23,370 bases of DNA from a virus (IMGVR_UViG_3300006751_000146:1-23370); one strand, 5' to 3'. Positions 7,585 to 17,084 are shown, numbered from the stretch's first letter. The notes: generated by a model from the letters alone, not told the origin. A program made the numbers and translations.

Positions 7585-10500
7585 TTATGCAGTAGCAATA
7601 ACTCTCAAGTCTTTCATTCTTGGTGGATAAGTTTGATTTAAACTTGTCATAACAACCTTAACTCTAAAGGATTTAAACGAAGGTAGATCGTCCGCAGTAA
7701 ATGTATACTCTCTAAAGTCTAAATCTTCAGAAGCGAATCCAGAGACATCAGATACTGTATTGTAAGTATCAGATTTGCCATTACTATTTTCAAGAGCAAT
7801 GATTTCTCCACGATCATTCAAGTTATCAAAACCAGGGAATGGTACGAATATAGGATCAAAATTAGCAGTTTCACTAACCGAGTAGAATACTCTGATGTCC
7901 GCATAATTGTTAACATGTGCATCAAGTATTACCTTAAGCGACGAAGCAGGATTTTCTAAAGTATTTTCTTTAGAAATATACTGGCAAGATGTTGGATCAT
8001 CATTCAAACTATTAACTCTATTGTCTTGAGCATAATTTGTGATTGGAGCATCAACTCTATTGGTTGTGAAAATCGCACTTAATCTTTGAGCGTCAATGAC
8101 AGGAGAAAGAAATTCGCTGGCAGTAGTAAGTTCGAGAGAAACATTCAATGAACGCTCCCCTGGAAGATCCTGCAAAGATGATGCTGAAGTTTCATTAACT
8201 CTGGAAGCAATAATTCTTGGGGAAGTGAGATAATTGCTATTGTTGAGTGTAAGAGCTTCCCTATCTTGAACGACGAATGGAAGATCAGTACCAGCACCAG
8301 ATCCATCATTCAAACTTGTTCCTGAAATAGATCTAATTGTTGCATTAATATTTGTTCCAGGAAGAGTCAAATTCTGAATCTGTGGGGTAATGATTTCGTA
8401 CTGCATATTTTGAGTAGCTTTGACACTAAACCCACCAGTAGATTTGGTCTGATCGAGATAAAGAATTGGGAAACTTTCTCCAGTTGTTCTGGCAACTCCA
8501 GAAGTTGCCATATCAATATTAAGGTTGTAAGAATCAAATGCAATTGGATTAGAAACGGTTACATCACTAAGAAGATGTTCCTTATTAATTCGTCTTAAAG
8601 ATACTCCACCAAGTTCATATTTGTAAATAGGAGTTCCTGCAGAATAATCGGTAGCAACTGTTCCATCAACCTGTCTTGTGATTCCTCCAAGAGTATTGTT
8701 AGAAGATTCAGTGTAAGACAGAATCTCATCACCAATCAGAAGGTAACCAGCATTAGTTGTACCAACACCAACATTTTCAAAAGTTCCAAAATCGGATGAG
8801 TCATCAATGCTGATGCCGCCCGTAGATGATGAATCATAAGCAACAGAAATCTTTGTTGGCATAATATCGGGTTCAATATCAGAAATAATTACTCTGTTAG
8901 TTTCATGGTGCATTCCATGATTCTTATGATCAACAACAATGTGACGACCATCAGAAATTGTAACAATAGAACTGACACGAGAAGCGGCATTCTCTCCACC
9001 AAGAGTGGTTCCAATACCAACGCTGTTAGTAAACATGATTGTGTTTCCAACACCAGTAATAAAGTCTCCTTGAACATTGTCAAGAATTAACTGGTTTGTA
9101 GAACCAAGGGAAACAACAGAGAATCTAGCATTTGTTCCTGTCTCTTGATTACCAAGTCCTTCAGTAATTTCAAGAACATCACCAATAGTGTAACCAGATC
9201 CACCACTACGAACCGTTGCAATAGAAACCACGCCATTAACAACATGGACATCTGCTGTTAAATCTAAACCAGTGCCAGTTATATTAGACATCGCAGTGTT
9301 ATCGTATCCGCGACTTCCACTGTGTGGAGTAAATCCAATACCAGCATTGATAAGATTAAGTTCACCTGTTGCAGAACCGGCGCTACCGACATAGTTGCCA
9401 GTTGCATTGGAATTTATTTGATAAATCGTGTTTCCGATTTCGGGAACATGACTACCACTATTTGCAAAGTTCAAACCTGTTGTTAATCCCACTCTAATTT
9501 TTCTAGAATTTAGATTAATTGGATCTGGCATTAATGTAGGAATTTGAGCATTTCCTTCAGCAAGAACAGGGCTATAAATTTCCACGGTTCCAGATTCGGA
9601 GAATCTTGCTCTGTTAATTACAAACTTGAGATCTTCCCATTGACTAGGATTCCATGTAGAACCATTCTGAGACTTGAAGAATGAACCAAGATTTGGTTGC
9701 TGAGAAACAAACTGATCAGTAAGTAGATCGTTTTCGCCAACTCTTGAAATCCAAACCTTATATTTTGTGGAAGCAGAAATTAAGACCATTGCATATTCAG
9801 TCTGTTCCTCAACATATACTGGAGAATCAAAGAATATTCTAGTTCCAACATCACCATCAGTAGATGTTTCAATACCTGCAGGAGCAATCGCCACTTCTGA
9901 GAATGGTAAAATAGTATCTGTTGGAATACCATTTTCCATTGTTCTCAATTGAAGTATCACTGGAATATCATTAGTATCAACTTCTGCAAAGAAAATATCA
10001 ATACTGGTTAAAAAGACTCCACTATCACCAAACACAGTGAATGACTGTGCAATCGGATCTCTTGGTCTTCTCCGTCTTCTAGCTCTTCTCCGTCTTCTCC
10101 GTCTTCTTCTGCGCCTCCTTACTCTTCTCGCACCTCTTCTTCTCCTTCTTCTTGCAACTCTTCTTCTTACAACTCTTCTTCTTCTTACGGGACGAGGAGC
10201 AGGCCTGCGGGGAGAAGGAGGCCTCCTCGGCGTTGTTGTTGGTGGGGACCCACCACCGCCGCCGCCACCACCACTACTTCTCGGTGGGGGATCCGGTGGT
10301 GGTGGTGGCGGAGTAAATGTAGTTCCTGTTAATACAGTCGTTGTAACTGAGCCAACTGTTGCAGTTGATGTAGTTGTACCTGTAAACTCTTCACGATCAA
10401 CTTGCTCTCTTTCAGCAATAACTTCAATCTTCGCATTTCGTACAGAAACAACGGACTCTTGTACTGTCTCCAGAGTTCCAGATGCAGTATATGTTTCTGA

Positions 10501-13500
10501 AGCTAATGTTAATGCTTCTTCCTCGCTATTTTGCTTATTATCAATTAGAACAAAAGTTTTTGTTCCAGTTGTGAACTTAGGATTCGCATTAATTACTGGT
10601 GAAGGAATAAAGAAACTTCCTAAAATATCAGAACTTAAATCCGTAATAAGTCTATTATTTACAATTTTAGCACGAGCACCCGAAGATCCTCCATATAGAA
10701 TCATTCCAGTCTCAATATATCCAAAGAATTCTCCGGCAGCTTGCTCTGCAAGAGCTAATGTATCAATATTAAGGAGTGCAGATGTTGCAGAGTAGGTAGA
10801 TGGAAGTGTTGCGGCACCTCCCAATGCAAACAGTTCATATTCGCCTCTTAGTGCTTCATCAGATTTTGCTCCTACTGTTGATGTATATGGATTACTTGCA
10901 TATAATCTATCTGGAGCATTGAAAGGTCCTTCTTTGTGATTTGGTTGACATAATCTAAATCTTATTTGAAATCCAGTTCTGAACGATGCACCACCAGTGG
11001 CAAGACTCTTAATCGGTCTTCCAAAAACAGTTTCTCCAACCTGGAAAGATCCTGTAAGCATCTGAACTTCCAGAAGTTTTGGAACACAGAATTTAGATAC
11101 ATCAATACCTTCAAAGAATGGATAAACTGTAGTTAGTGGTTTGAATCCTCTACCAACAAATTCAATATTTCTAGATCTCATGAAAGAGATCACCTCTCTA
11201 CTGATAGTTCTATCTCCAAGACTCTCAGTCTCAATTTGAGGTGTAATTAACTGTCTTCTACCATTTCTAAAGTTAATTCCAGTTCTGAAGTTGTCAGTAA
11301 ACGTATCTTGGAAAGTGGTTCTGGTGGTTGCTTGGAAGTTATTAGTTCTAGTTCCACCACGTTCGCCAGTATTAGTGGAGAAGTTTCTACGACCTGTAAC
11401 TTCAGTTCTCTGTGCTCTACGAATAGCAGTTCTAGTACCAGTCCACTGAGTTTGCCATGCATTCCAAAGAACTGGTGTTAAACCAGTTTGTGGATCAAAT
11501 CCACCAAACTGTCGAGCAGCAATATCTACAGTGTTTGCATAATTACCTTCAACATCAATAACCTTTGCTTTAACTCTAGCAGTATCGGTCCAAGTATCTG
11601 ATGCTGGAGTTAGTTTAATATTTGCTCTCCAGAAGCTTAACAGGAATGGAGTAACATTCTCAGTTCTGGTTGCATATTCTTGAGCAAGATACTCAACCTC
11701 GTCATAATCTAGAGTAACAATGTCTCCAGTTTTTCGAATATTAGTTCCCTCTGGGAATATTGACGACGCATTTAATGTTAAATCTACAACTGAAGGATCA
11801 ACCGGACCAATAACTAAATCAATGGCGTTTGTATAATGTGATGGTCTACACTCTTTATTGCTTTGATCAATACTATTTTTAATAACTCTACTATCTTCTT
11901 GTGGTAAAAAAGAAGTGAAGTTGTCTACAAAGAAACCTGACTTGAATTTGTTTAATCCCGAATTATCGGGTACAAATAAATTAGCAGTTTCTGTTTCTAA
12001 AATAGAAAGTGAAGTGTAGTATTCTAGGTTTCTAATTCTATCTTCCAGTTTTCCAATGTCACGCATCGTATATCTCTTATGATCTAAGAAATGAATTGAT
12101 GCGTCCTCTGTGCTATAGAGATATGGTGGAAGTGTGATAGTTGCAATTTCTAATGCATTATCAATAGGATCCGGTTTTTCTGGATTCTCCGCTGGATTGC
12201 CCAGTTTTATTTCAAAATCTCCTCTATCATTGATATATAATCTATCAATTCTTCCACCATAGAAAGAATAGTTTGTTACGATAGATTCGTCAGAAGCTAA
12301 AATATTTGTGGCAGAGTTTCCTGATGCAGTAAAACTTCTACCTAAAAACTCAAGGGGTGACCTAGTAGATTCTGCGATAATGTAATCAGATACTTTTGGT
12401 CTGATATCAATTATATCAGTGTTTCTATTACTATTAACTGTTTGAATTTCTTTACCATATTCAAAGGTATTATATGAATTATGTGTTGTTATATCTCCAT
12501 CATCTGAAGATTCATAGTATCCATTCTTAAAGTAAATTTTTAACTGCTTAGATGGTCCTTTAACATTAGATTTTCTAGTTAAGAAACCATAATCATAAAA
12601 AGTTGACTTTTGACCATTGTTAAAAGTATAGTTTGAAGAAACATCTTTACTAGGAATATCTAAAGATGAAATTACTGCCTGTAAATTAGATTCTTCAAAG
12701 GTGACAGTTTCTCCTTCACTGAAACCAAAATCATTCAAATCAATATAACTAAGTTGCTCGTCTGCAACTCTTTCTGCAACTACAGCAATTGATCCCGAAG
12801 TTTTGCCTGTAATTTTTTCTCCGATTATCAAATCTGAAGTTTTTCCAGTAAGTCCAGTAATTGAAGTTAAAGTTAATTTTGGTGCAGATGCTTCTGATGT
12901 ATTGTTTGATTCAAAAATTCCTAGAATTTCTAAAATATCACCAGTATTTAATGAGATTACTTCGTCCTGAACTCTTGTTCCATATGGATAATTTCCATAT
13001 GATAGACCATCATTTAAAGTAGTGGCTCCGACACCAGAACCGATTAACTTAGATGTACTAACAATCAGAGTGTTTACTCTGTTCTTCCTCTTTAGTTTTG
13101 CTTTGGGTTTTACTTTTTTAATCGTGGTGACTAATTTTGCCTCCATATTGGCAGACAAATCAACCCCAATGTTGTTAATTTGAAGAACTGTATTACCACT
13201 TGTAAATGACATCCTATCTGAGGTTAGGATCTCGGTAGTTCCGTCAGATCTTACGAGAGAATATCTTTCTTCATCAAATGCTAAGAATGTTTCATTGCTC
13301 CCAGCAGTAACACCAGAATTTAATTGATTGTCTGTTGTAACAATAACATCAAAAGATTTTCTTATGATCAGTTGTGCATCGCTAAGATCAACATTAGCAA
13401 TATTTCGCTTCGGCATTTCTGTAAATAACCGATTCTCACTAGCATCTGCTAAAGGAGTGCTGATAAGTCTCAGATCAGATACACTTACAATATTTGCTGC

Positions 13501-15495
13501 ACCTGTCTGAGGAATTTGTCCTTCACTTACTTTTGATACTGTTGTAACTCCGGTAACTGTGACTTGAGAACTACCAACACTAACAATTCTTGCTAAGGTT
13601 TGTGTAGATTGTGCAGTTGCGACTCCAGTATTCGTAAATGCTAAAATATTACCAACTTTAAGATTTCCAGGAAATCTTTCAGAAATACTGGTTACGGTAC
13701 TAATACCACTAGTGCGAATCCTGTCAGTAACTTGGGCTTGGCCAAAGAAGAAAGAGTCTTTTTGAATAGTATCCGCAATAAAAGTTAGACCAACTCCAAC
13801 AACTCCTGGTCCTACAGATACAGACGGACCACCGTAAATTGCTTTAACATCGGCCATTGAATGTGCTGTTACCGCAATAGCGACTCTAGTATCCTCTACA
13901 CCATTAACAATAAGTGGCTCATTCTTAAGGAAAGTTCCTACAGTATCATATAATTGTAGAGAAGTACTAGCAGATACAGAATCTCTTAAGAATGCTTTTG
14001 ATCCACTATACTTTCCTTTTATAAAAGTTGGTACGGTAAGAGTAGTAGGCTCATTTAATGTTATATTTGTTTGCAATCTAACATCAAACAGAGAAATATC
14101 CCATTGATTTATGGTTGAAAATTCAGAATCATACGATCCAGATTCTAATGCACAATCATATATTCTTGCTAACCCAATCTCTTCTCCAGGAGCATCTGTG
14201 CTGACGCCAGCTCTTTGGTCACGTAAACTTACAATATAACTATTTCCAATACCAATTTCTGGAGCTCCTTTGATATTATTTGCCCTTACAGTTACGCCTG
14301 TATTATAATTTACCGCTTGATTGGTTAAAGTTGCAGCATCTCTTGTTTTAGGAAAACTTAAGTATGCGGTATCTAAAGATCTTACTTCATATCCCTTAAC
14401 AAATGCTTTTCCTGGAGCAATAGCATATAAACCAACATCATCGCTTACTTGTCTTCCATCTCCAGTATCTTGACCTTCTGCATATACACCATCATTACCG
14501 AGATTATCGTTAAGAGAATTTCTAATTTCTATTCCGAATGGAGTAACTGTGTAATCACCAGATTCAGCGAAAGTTCTTCTTGCTAATTCATTTCTAAGTA
14601 ACTTATATTGGGAAGTGTCAGTAACAAAATCACTTTGAAGTACACCATCTTCTACTTTTGCAAGTTCTACGAAGTTATTATCATTAAGGTCTTCTATAGC
14701 CTTAAATGCTAAGGTACACTGTATTTTTAACCTATCAGCACCTGGTGCTGCATAGTTATTAAATCCTTTTGAGTTATCCGCAAGTGTGAGATCTTCGTCA
14801 GCATTAACAATACTTTCTTGAATATTAAATCCAATTCTTCCTGTGGGGAGATTATCATATTGATCTAATAATATAGTTTGTGCTGCAATATTGACAAAAT
14901 TGCCTCTAATAAAATATACACCATTATCAACTGAGAAGGTAGCTCCACATGTAACGGAGTTTTCTGTTAAAGTTGATGCAAAAGATTCGCCTGCAGGAAC
15001 AAAAACGTTATTTTCTGGGCCAGAAACAATATTATCATCACATGCTAAAAGTTCACCATCATTAAATTCTGATTGAGCATTGTCACCAATACCAGACGAA
15101 AGATATGAAATATAAAGTGTGGTAATATCAAAGTCACTCTGCTCTGGAGTGATAAAATTTACAACCTCAGCAGTAACACCAGTAGTAACACCATATATTC
15201 TTTTACCTATCAGCTGCGATAGATATGCACTAACGGGTATACCTAAGTGTGTTGGATTTATGGAAACACCAGTATATCCAGTATCATATGTAGTATTTCC
15301 GGGAATTACTTTAGCTCCCTCCTTAAACACATGGGAACCAAATTGTTCAATTTGATTTTGAAGAATTGACTGCAGTCCCGTCAGTTCCCTCGCTTGAACA
15401 GGGTATCCAGGTTTAAACAGAACCTTATAATAGTCATTTGATGATTTAAAATCATCAAAATATGGTGATACATTGAGGTTAGTTTGTTGCGCCAT
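7585..15495 (-). CDS. Giant DUF4815-type tail/baseplate structural protein with arginine-rich tract
   Basis: This is a 2636-aa virion protein. The N-terminus (about 20-55: YYKVLFKPGYPVQARELTGL, then SILQNQIEQFG) is the signature of the DUF4815 family of phage structural proteins. Other recognisable blocks are TMRDIGKLEDRIRNLEYYTS near 1143-1165; FMRSRNIEFVGRGFKPLTTV with YPFFEGIDVSKFC near 1438-1470; a Pro/Gly/Arg-rich linker at 1729-1812; and DPIAQSFTVFGDSGVFLTSI from 1813. A GDEI...GITRQVDGT module lies at about 2245-2290, and the C-terminal beta domain ends YPPRMKDLRVIATA. The ATG at 15495 is 6 bases after the gp8 stop with no clear Shine-Dalgarno, so translation probably depends on coupling to gp8. 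It occupies the position of T4 gp9-gp12 and probably forms peripheral baseplate or fibre-attachment structures (inference from synteny). No enzymatic motif was seen. Confidence 0.88.
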   Translation of the reverse strand: MAQQTNLNVSPYFDDFKSSNDYYKVLFKPGYPVQARELTGLQSILQNQIEQFGSHVFKEGAKVIPGNTTYDTGYTGVSINPTHLGIPVSAYLSQLIGKRIYGVTTGVTAEVVNFITPEQSDFDITTLYISYLSSGIGDNAQSEFNDGELLACDDNIVSGPENNVFVPAGESFASTLTENSVTCGATFSVDNGVYFIRGNFVNIAAQTILLDQYDNLPTGRIGFNIQESIVNADEDLTLADNSKGFNNYAAPGADRLKIQCTLAFKAIEDLNDNNFVELAKVEDGVLQSDFVTDTSQYKLLRNELARRTFAESGDYTVTPFGIEIRNSLNDNLGNDGVYAEGQDTGDGRQVSDDVGLYAIAPGKAFVKGYEVRSLDTAYLSFPKTRDAATLTNQAVNYNTGVTVRANNIKGAPEIGIGNSYIVSLRDQRAGVSTDAPGEEIGLARIYDCALESGSYDSEFSTINQWDISLFDVRLQTNITLNEPTTLTVPTFIKGKYSGSKAFLRDSVSASTSLQLYDTVGTFLKNEPLIVNGVEDTRVAIAVTAHSMADVKAIYGGPSVSVGPGVVGVGLTFIADTIQKDSFFFGQAQVTDRIRTSGISTVTSISERFPGNLKVGNILAFTNTGVATAQSTQTLARIVSVGSSQVTVTGVTTVSKVSEGQIPQTGAANIVSVSDLRLISTPLADASENRLFTEMPKRNIANVDLSDAQLIIRKSFDVIVTTDNQLNSGVTAGSNETFLAFDEERYSLVRSDGTTEILTSDRMSFTSGNTVLQINNIGVDLSANMEAKLVTTIKKVKPKAKLKRKNRVNTLIVSTSKLIGSGVGATTLNDGLSYGNYPYGTRVQDEVISLNTGDILEILGIFESNNTSEASAPKLTLTSITGLTGKTSDLIIGEKITGKTSGSIAVVAERVADEQLSYIDLNDFGFSEGETVTFEESNLQAVISSLDIPSKDVSSNYTFNNGQKSTFYDYGFLTRKSNVKGPSKQLKIYFKNGYYESSDDGDITTHNSYNTFEYGKEIQTVNSNRNTDIIDIRPKVSDYIIAESTRSPLEFLGRSFTASGNSATNILASDESIVTNYSFYGGRIDRLYINDRGDFEIKLGNPAENPEKPDPIDNALEIATITLPPYLYSTEDASIHFLDHKRYTMRDIGKLEDRIRNLEYYTSLSILETETANLFVPDNSGLNKFKSGFFVDNFTSFLPQEDSRVIKNSIDQSNKECRPSHYTNAIDLVIGPVDPSVVDLTLNASSIFPEGTNIRKTGDIVTLDYDEVEYLAQEYATRTENVTPFLLSFWRANIKLTPASDTWTDTARVKAKVIDVEGNYANTVDIAARQFGGFDPQTGLTPVLWNAWQTQWTGTRTAIRRAQRTEVTGRRNFSTNTGERGGTRTNNFQATTRTTFQDTFTDNFRTGINFRNGRRQLITPQIETESLGDRTISREVISFMRSRNIEFVGRGFKPLTTVYPFFEGIDVSKFCVPKLLEVQMLTGSFQVGETVFGRPIKSLATGGASFRTGFQIRFRLCQPNHKEGPFNAPDRLYASNPYTSTVGAKSDEALRGEYELFALGGAATLPSTYSATSALLNIDTLALAEQAAGEFFGYIETGMILYGGSSGARAKIVNNRLITDLSSDILGSFFIPSPVINANPKFTTGTKTFVLIDNKQNSEEEALTLASETYTASGTLETVQESVVSVRNAKIEVIAEREQVDREEFTGTTTSTATVGSVTTTVLTGTTFTPPPPPPDPPPRSSGGGGGGGGSPPTTTPRRPPSPRRPAPRPVRRRRVVRRRVARRRRRRGARRVRRRRRRRRRRRRARRRRRPRDPIAQSFTVFGDSGVFLTSIDIFFAEVDTNDIPVILQLRTMENGIPTDTILPFSEVAIAPAGIETSTDGDVGTRIFFDSPVYVEEQTEYAMVLISASTKYKVWISRVGENDLLTDQFVSQQPNLGSFFKSQNGSTWNPSQWEDLKFVINRARFSESGTVEIYSPVLAEGNAQIPTLMPDPINLNSRKIRVGLTTGLNFANSGSHVPEIGNTIYQINSNATGNYVGSAGSATGELNLINAGIGFTPHSGSRGYDNTAMSNITGTGLDLTADVHVVNGVVSIATVRSGGSGYTIGDVLEITEGLGNQETGTNARFSVVSLGSTNQLILDNVQGDFITGVGNTIMFTNSVGIGTTLGGENAASRVSSIVTISDGRHIVVDHKNHGMHHETNRVIISDIEPDIMPTKISVAYDSSSTGGISIDDSSDFGTFENVGVGTTNAGYLLIGDEILSYTESSNNTLGGITRQVDGTVATDYSAGTPIYKYELGGVSLRRINKEHLLSDVTVSNPIAFDSYNLNIDMATSGVARTTGESFPILYLDQTKSTGGFSVKATQNMQYEIITPQIQNLTLPGTNINATIRSISGTSLNDGSGAGTDLPFVVQDREALTLNNSNYLTSPRIIASRVNETSASSLQDLPGERSLNVSLELTTASEFLSPVIDAQRLSAIFTTNRVDAPITNYAQDNRVNSLNDDPTSCQYISKENTLENPASSLKVILDAHVNNYADIRVFYSVSETANFDPIFVPFPGFDNLNDRGEIIALENSNGKSDTYNTVSDVSGFASEDLDFREYTFTADDLPSFKSFRVKVVMTSLNQTYPPRMKDLRVIATA
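10054..10317 (-). repeat. Low-complexity Pro / Gly / Arg tract within the DUF4815 protein
   Basis: Reading along the protein there are six Pro, Asp and three Pro (1729-1738), eight consecutive Gly (1742-1749), a Pro/Arg-mixed stretch (1756-1769), then a tract at 1771-1810 in which 32 of 40 residues are Arg, including a run of 12 (1793-1804). The Arg codons are mainly AGA with scattered CGG, AGG and CGC, so the plus strand is an almost pure pyrimidine triplet repeat over 10066-10185. The reading frame continues intact on both sides into conserved sequence, so the tract is translated and not an assembly break. Confidence 0.9.
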
Positions 15496-15501
15496 GGTTT
15501 A

Positions 15502-17052
15502 TTAGAACTGCAGTATAATTTTTATATCTTCTTTTTGGTTGGAAGATCTTGTAATAGCTGGTCGGTTGTCAATATAGATTATGTCACCAGAATATTTTTT
15601 AACCTCTGGATTTGACAAACCATTTGTAAATGACTGTCCAAGGTAATATGTTCTATTATTTAGAGTAGTAGAGAGACCACTAAATGTAGTTGAAATACTT
15701 AATCCAGCAGTTGTTCCTACTATACTAAAAGACCCATTTCCAGATATTGAGTTTGAAAATCTGGTTAACTCATAACCATATTGTGGATTTGTTTGAGCGG
15801 TTCCATCTGTGTTAAATCCTGCAAGAGTTCTATCTTGCCAATATTTTAAAACACCAGTAATCGGATCATAATTTATAACTCTACCTATTGCTGTAGCACC
15901 AGTTCCTACAGTTTGTGTGATAGTAGAATCTGCTGTAAAAGTTGCTGAACTATATCCAGTACCAACTAATCTCATCGCATAAACCGCACTGGCTTTTGAT
16001 AATGAAATATTTGAAGTAGAATTATATCCCTTAGGATTTTTTACAATACCGATTCTAGAAACTTGATTGCCTGTAATAAAATCAGGATTTTCATCATCAT
16101 TTTCAATTCTTGCATACATAAGTGCATTTTTAGCACCTAATTCTCTATAAATGTCTTTTCCATGACCACCTGGTGGAGAAATTATAACATCAAGTTCCGG
16201 CACATCAGTTCCTGATGGAACATTTCCTGCAATCAAATCGACATTGCCAAATGAATAATCTTTTCCTGGATTTGAGATTGTAACACTATCAATTTGTTGA
16301 TCATTATTAATAACTACTGTACACTCGGCGTCACTTCCATCTCCTTTGATGGGAACTCTAGTATAAGTTCTATTTGCAGTTCCTAATCCAACACCTCTAA
16401 ATTGTACGATAACTGTTTTGATACTTCCATCAACAGCGTTATCTCTTATAGCAGCATGGTCATTGTTAGTTTCCCAATTTAAAGGAACTGGCATAAATTC
16501 CGTAGAATCAAATTTGATTAAATCGGATGGTTTAATTGTATAAAGATATTTCCAAATATATCCATCACCACTCGTTCCAGCTGCTCTTGGTTCTAAGTCA
16601 GTAAATGTTGGTTCATCTAATGAAGGTCTTCCATCAACATTTTCTGGATCTGTTCCATTATCTAAACAAATATAGACTCTAAAATCACTATTAATCGCAT
16701 AATAATTCGCAGAATATAATGAAGTGCCATTTGCATTTTTTGGAATATTTGATATACCATAATCATGTCTATAATAATCATAAGTTGTTCCAGAATTCCA
16801 AGATACCTTTCTGATAACAAGTTTAATGTCATCAGGAGTTATCTTTTTCATGGCGATCATGGTATCCCATGTATCATTAACCTGGCTAAAATTATCAACG
16901 GGACTAGGAGGATCATCATCCCAATCAAGTTGAATATCTGTTGGATTTGGTAATCCAACAAAAGCATAATACGAATTATCAGATGTGGTAACACCAGAAA
17001 CAAAGTTCTTTGCGTTTAATATCCTAATCTGATCAGTTATAATAGCAGCCAT
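15502..17052 (-). CDS. 8: Baseplate wedge protein gp8, enlarged
   Basis: The 516-aa protein matches T4 gp8 (334 aa), a dimeric baseplate wedge subunit. N-terminal matches are DTWDTMIAMKKITPDDI and VIRKVSW (T4 DMWTHMMGTVKVLPSML and IPRRDWG) and VYICLDN (VYRCLDV). The block GDGYIWKYLYTI starts at residue 162 (T4 GDGYVWEYLFEI). The C-terminal 30 residues, YSGDIIYIDNRPAI...EDIKIILQF, correspond to HSGEMIYMENRPPI...EEINILFTF in T4. The excess of about 180 residues lies in between (roughly 205-480) and contains one GKDYSFGNVDL unit of the repeat family seen in gp14. The ATG is 32 bases downstream of the preceding stop; no strong Shine-Dalgarno is visible. The stop lies 6 bases before the DUF4815 gene. 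Confidence 0.95.
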   Translation of the reverse strand: MAAIITDQIRILNAKNFVSGVTTSDNSYYAFVGLPNPTDIQLDWDDDPPSPVDNFSQVNDTWDTMIAMKKITPDDIKLVIRKVSWNSGTTYDYYRHDYGISNIPKNANGTSLYSANYYAINSDFRVYICLDNGTDPENVDGRPSLDEPTFTDLEPRAAGTSGDGYIWKYLYTIKPSDLIKFDSTEFMPVPLNWETNNDHAAIRDNAVDGSIKTVIVQFRGVGLGTANRTYTRVPIKGDGSDAECTVVINNDQQIDSVTISNPGKDYSFGNVDLIAGNVPSGTDVPELDVIISPPGGHGKDIYRELGAKNALMYARIENDDENPDFITGNQVSRIGIVKNPKGYNSTSNISLSKASAVYAMRLVGTGYSSATFTADSTITQTVGTGATAIGRVINYDPITGVLKYWQDRTLAGFNTDGTAQTNPQYGYELTRFSNSISGNGSFSIVGTTAGLSISTTFSGLSTTLNNRTYYLGQSFTNGLSNPEVKKYSGDIIYIDNRPAITRSSNQKEDIKIILQF

Positions 17053-17071
17053 TTTGAGCTAGATTTTTCTT

Positions 17072-17079
17072 TATTTAGT
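17072..17079 (-). promoter_or_regulatory. Weak candidate late promoter for the gp8 unit
   Basis: The minus strand reads ACTAAATA in the 32-base gap between the giant protein stop (17085-17087) and gp8. It is one mismatch from ATAAATA and 19 bases before the gp8 ATG. Unlike the other three sites, it does not overlap the stop codon. Confidence 0.4.
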
Positions 17080-17084
17080 ATGAA

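Noticed and set aside
7584-7598. TTG start at 7598 for the small protein
   Set aside because: It would extend into the preceding gene without a suitable Shine-Dalgarno; the ATG at 7583, directly after the stop, is simpler.
10037-10795. Plus-strand open frame of 252 codons rich in Leu, Gly and Pro opposite the Arg tract
   Set aside because: It mirrors the arginine/glycine/proline codons of the minus-strand gene. Poly-Leu from TCT/CTC-type triplets is an artefact and the minus-strand frame has conserved domains on both sides.
2014-17084. Rho-independent terminators in the four larger gaps
   Set aside because: No GC stem followed by a T run could be found in any of the 25-41 base gaps on the coding strand.
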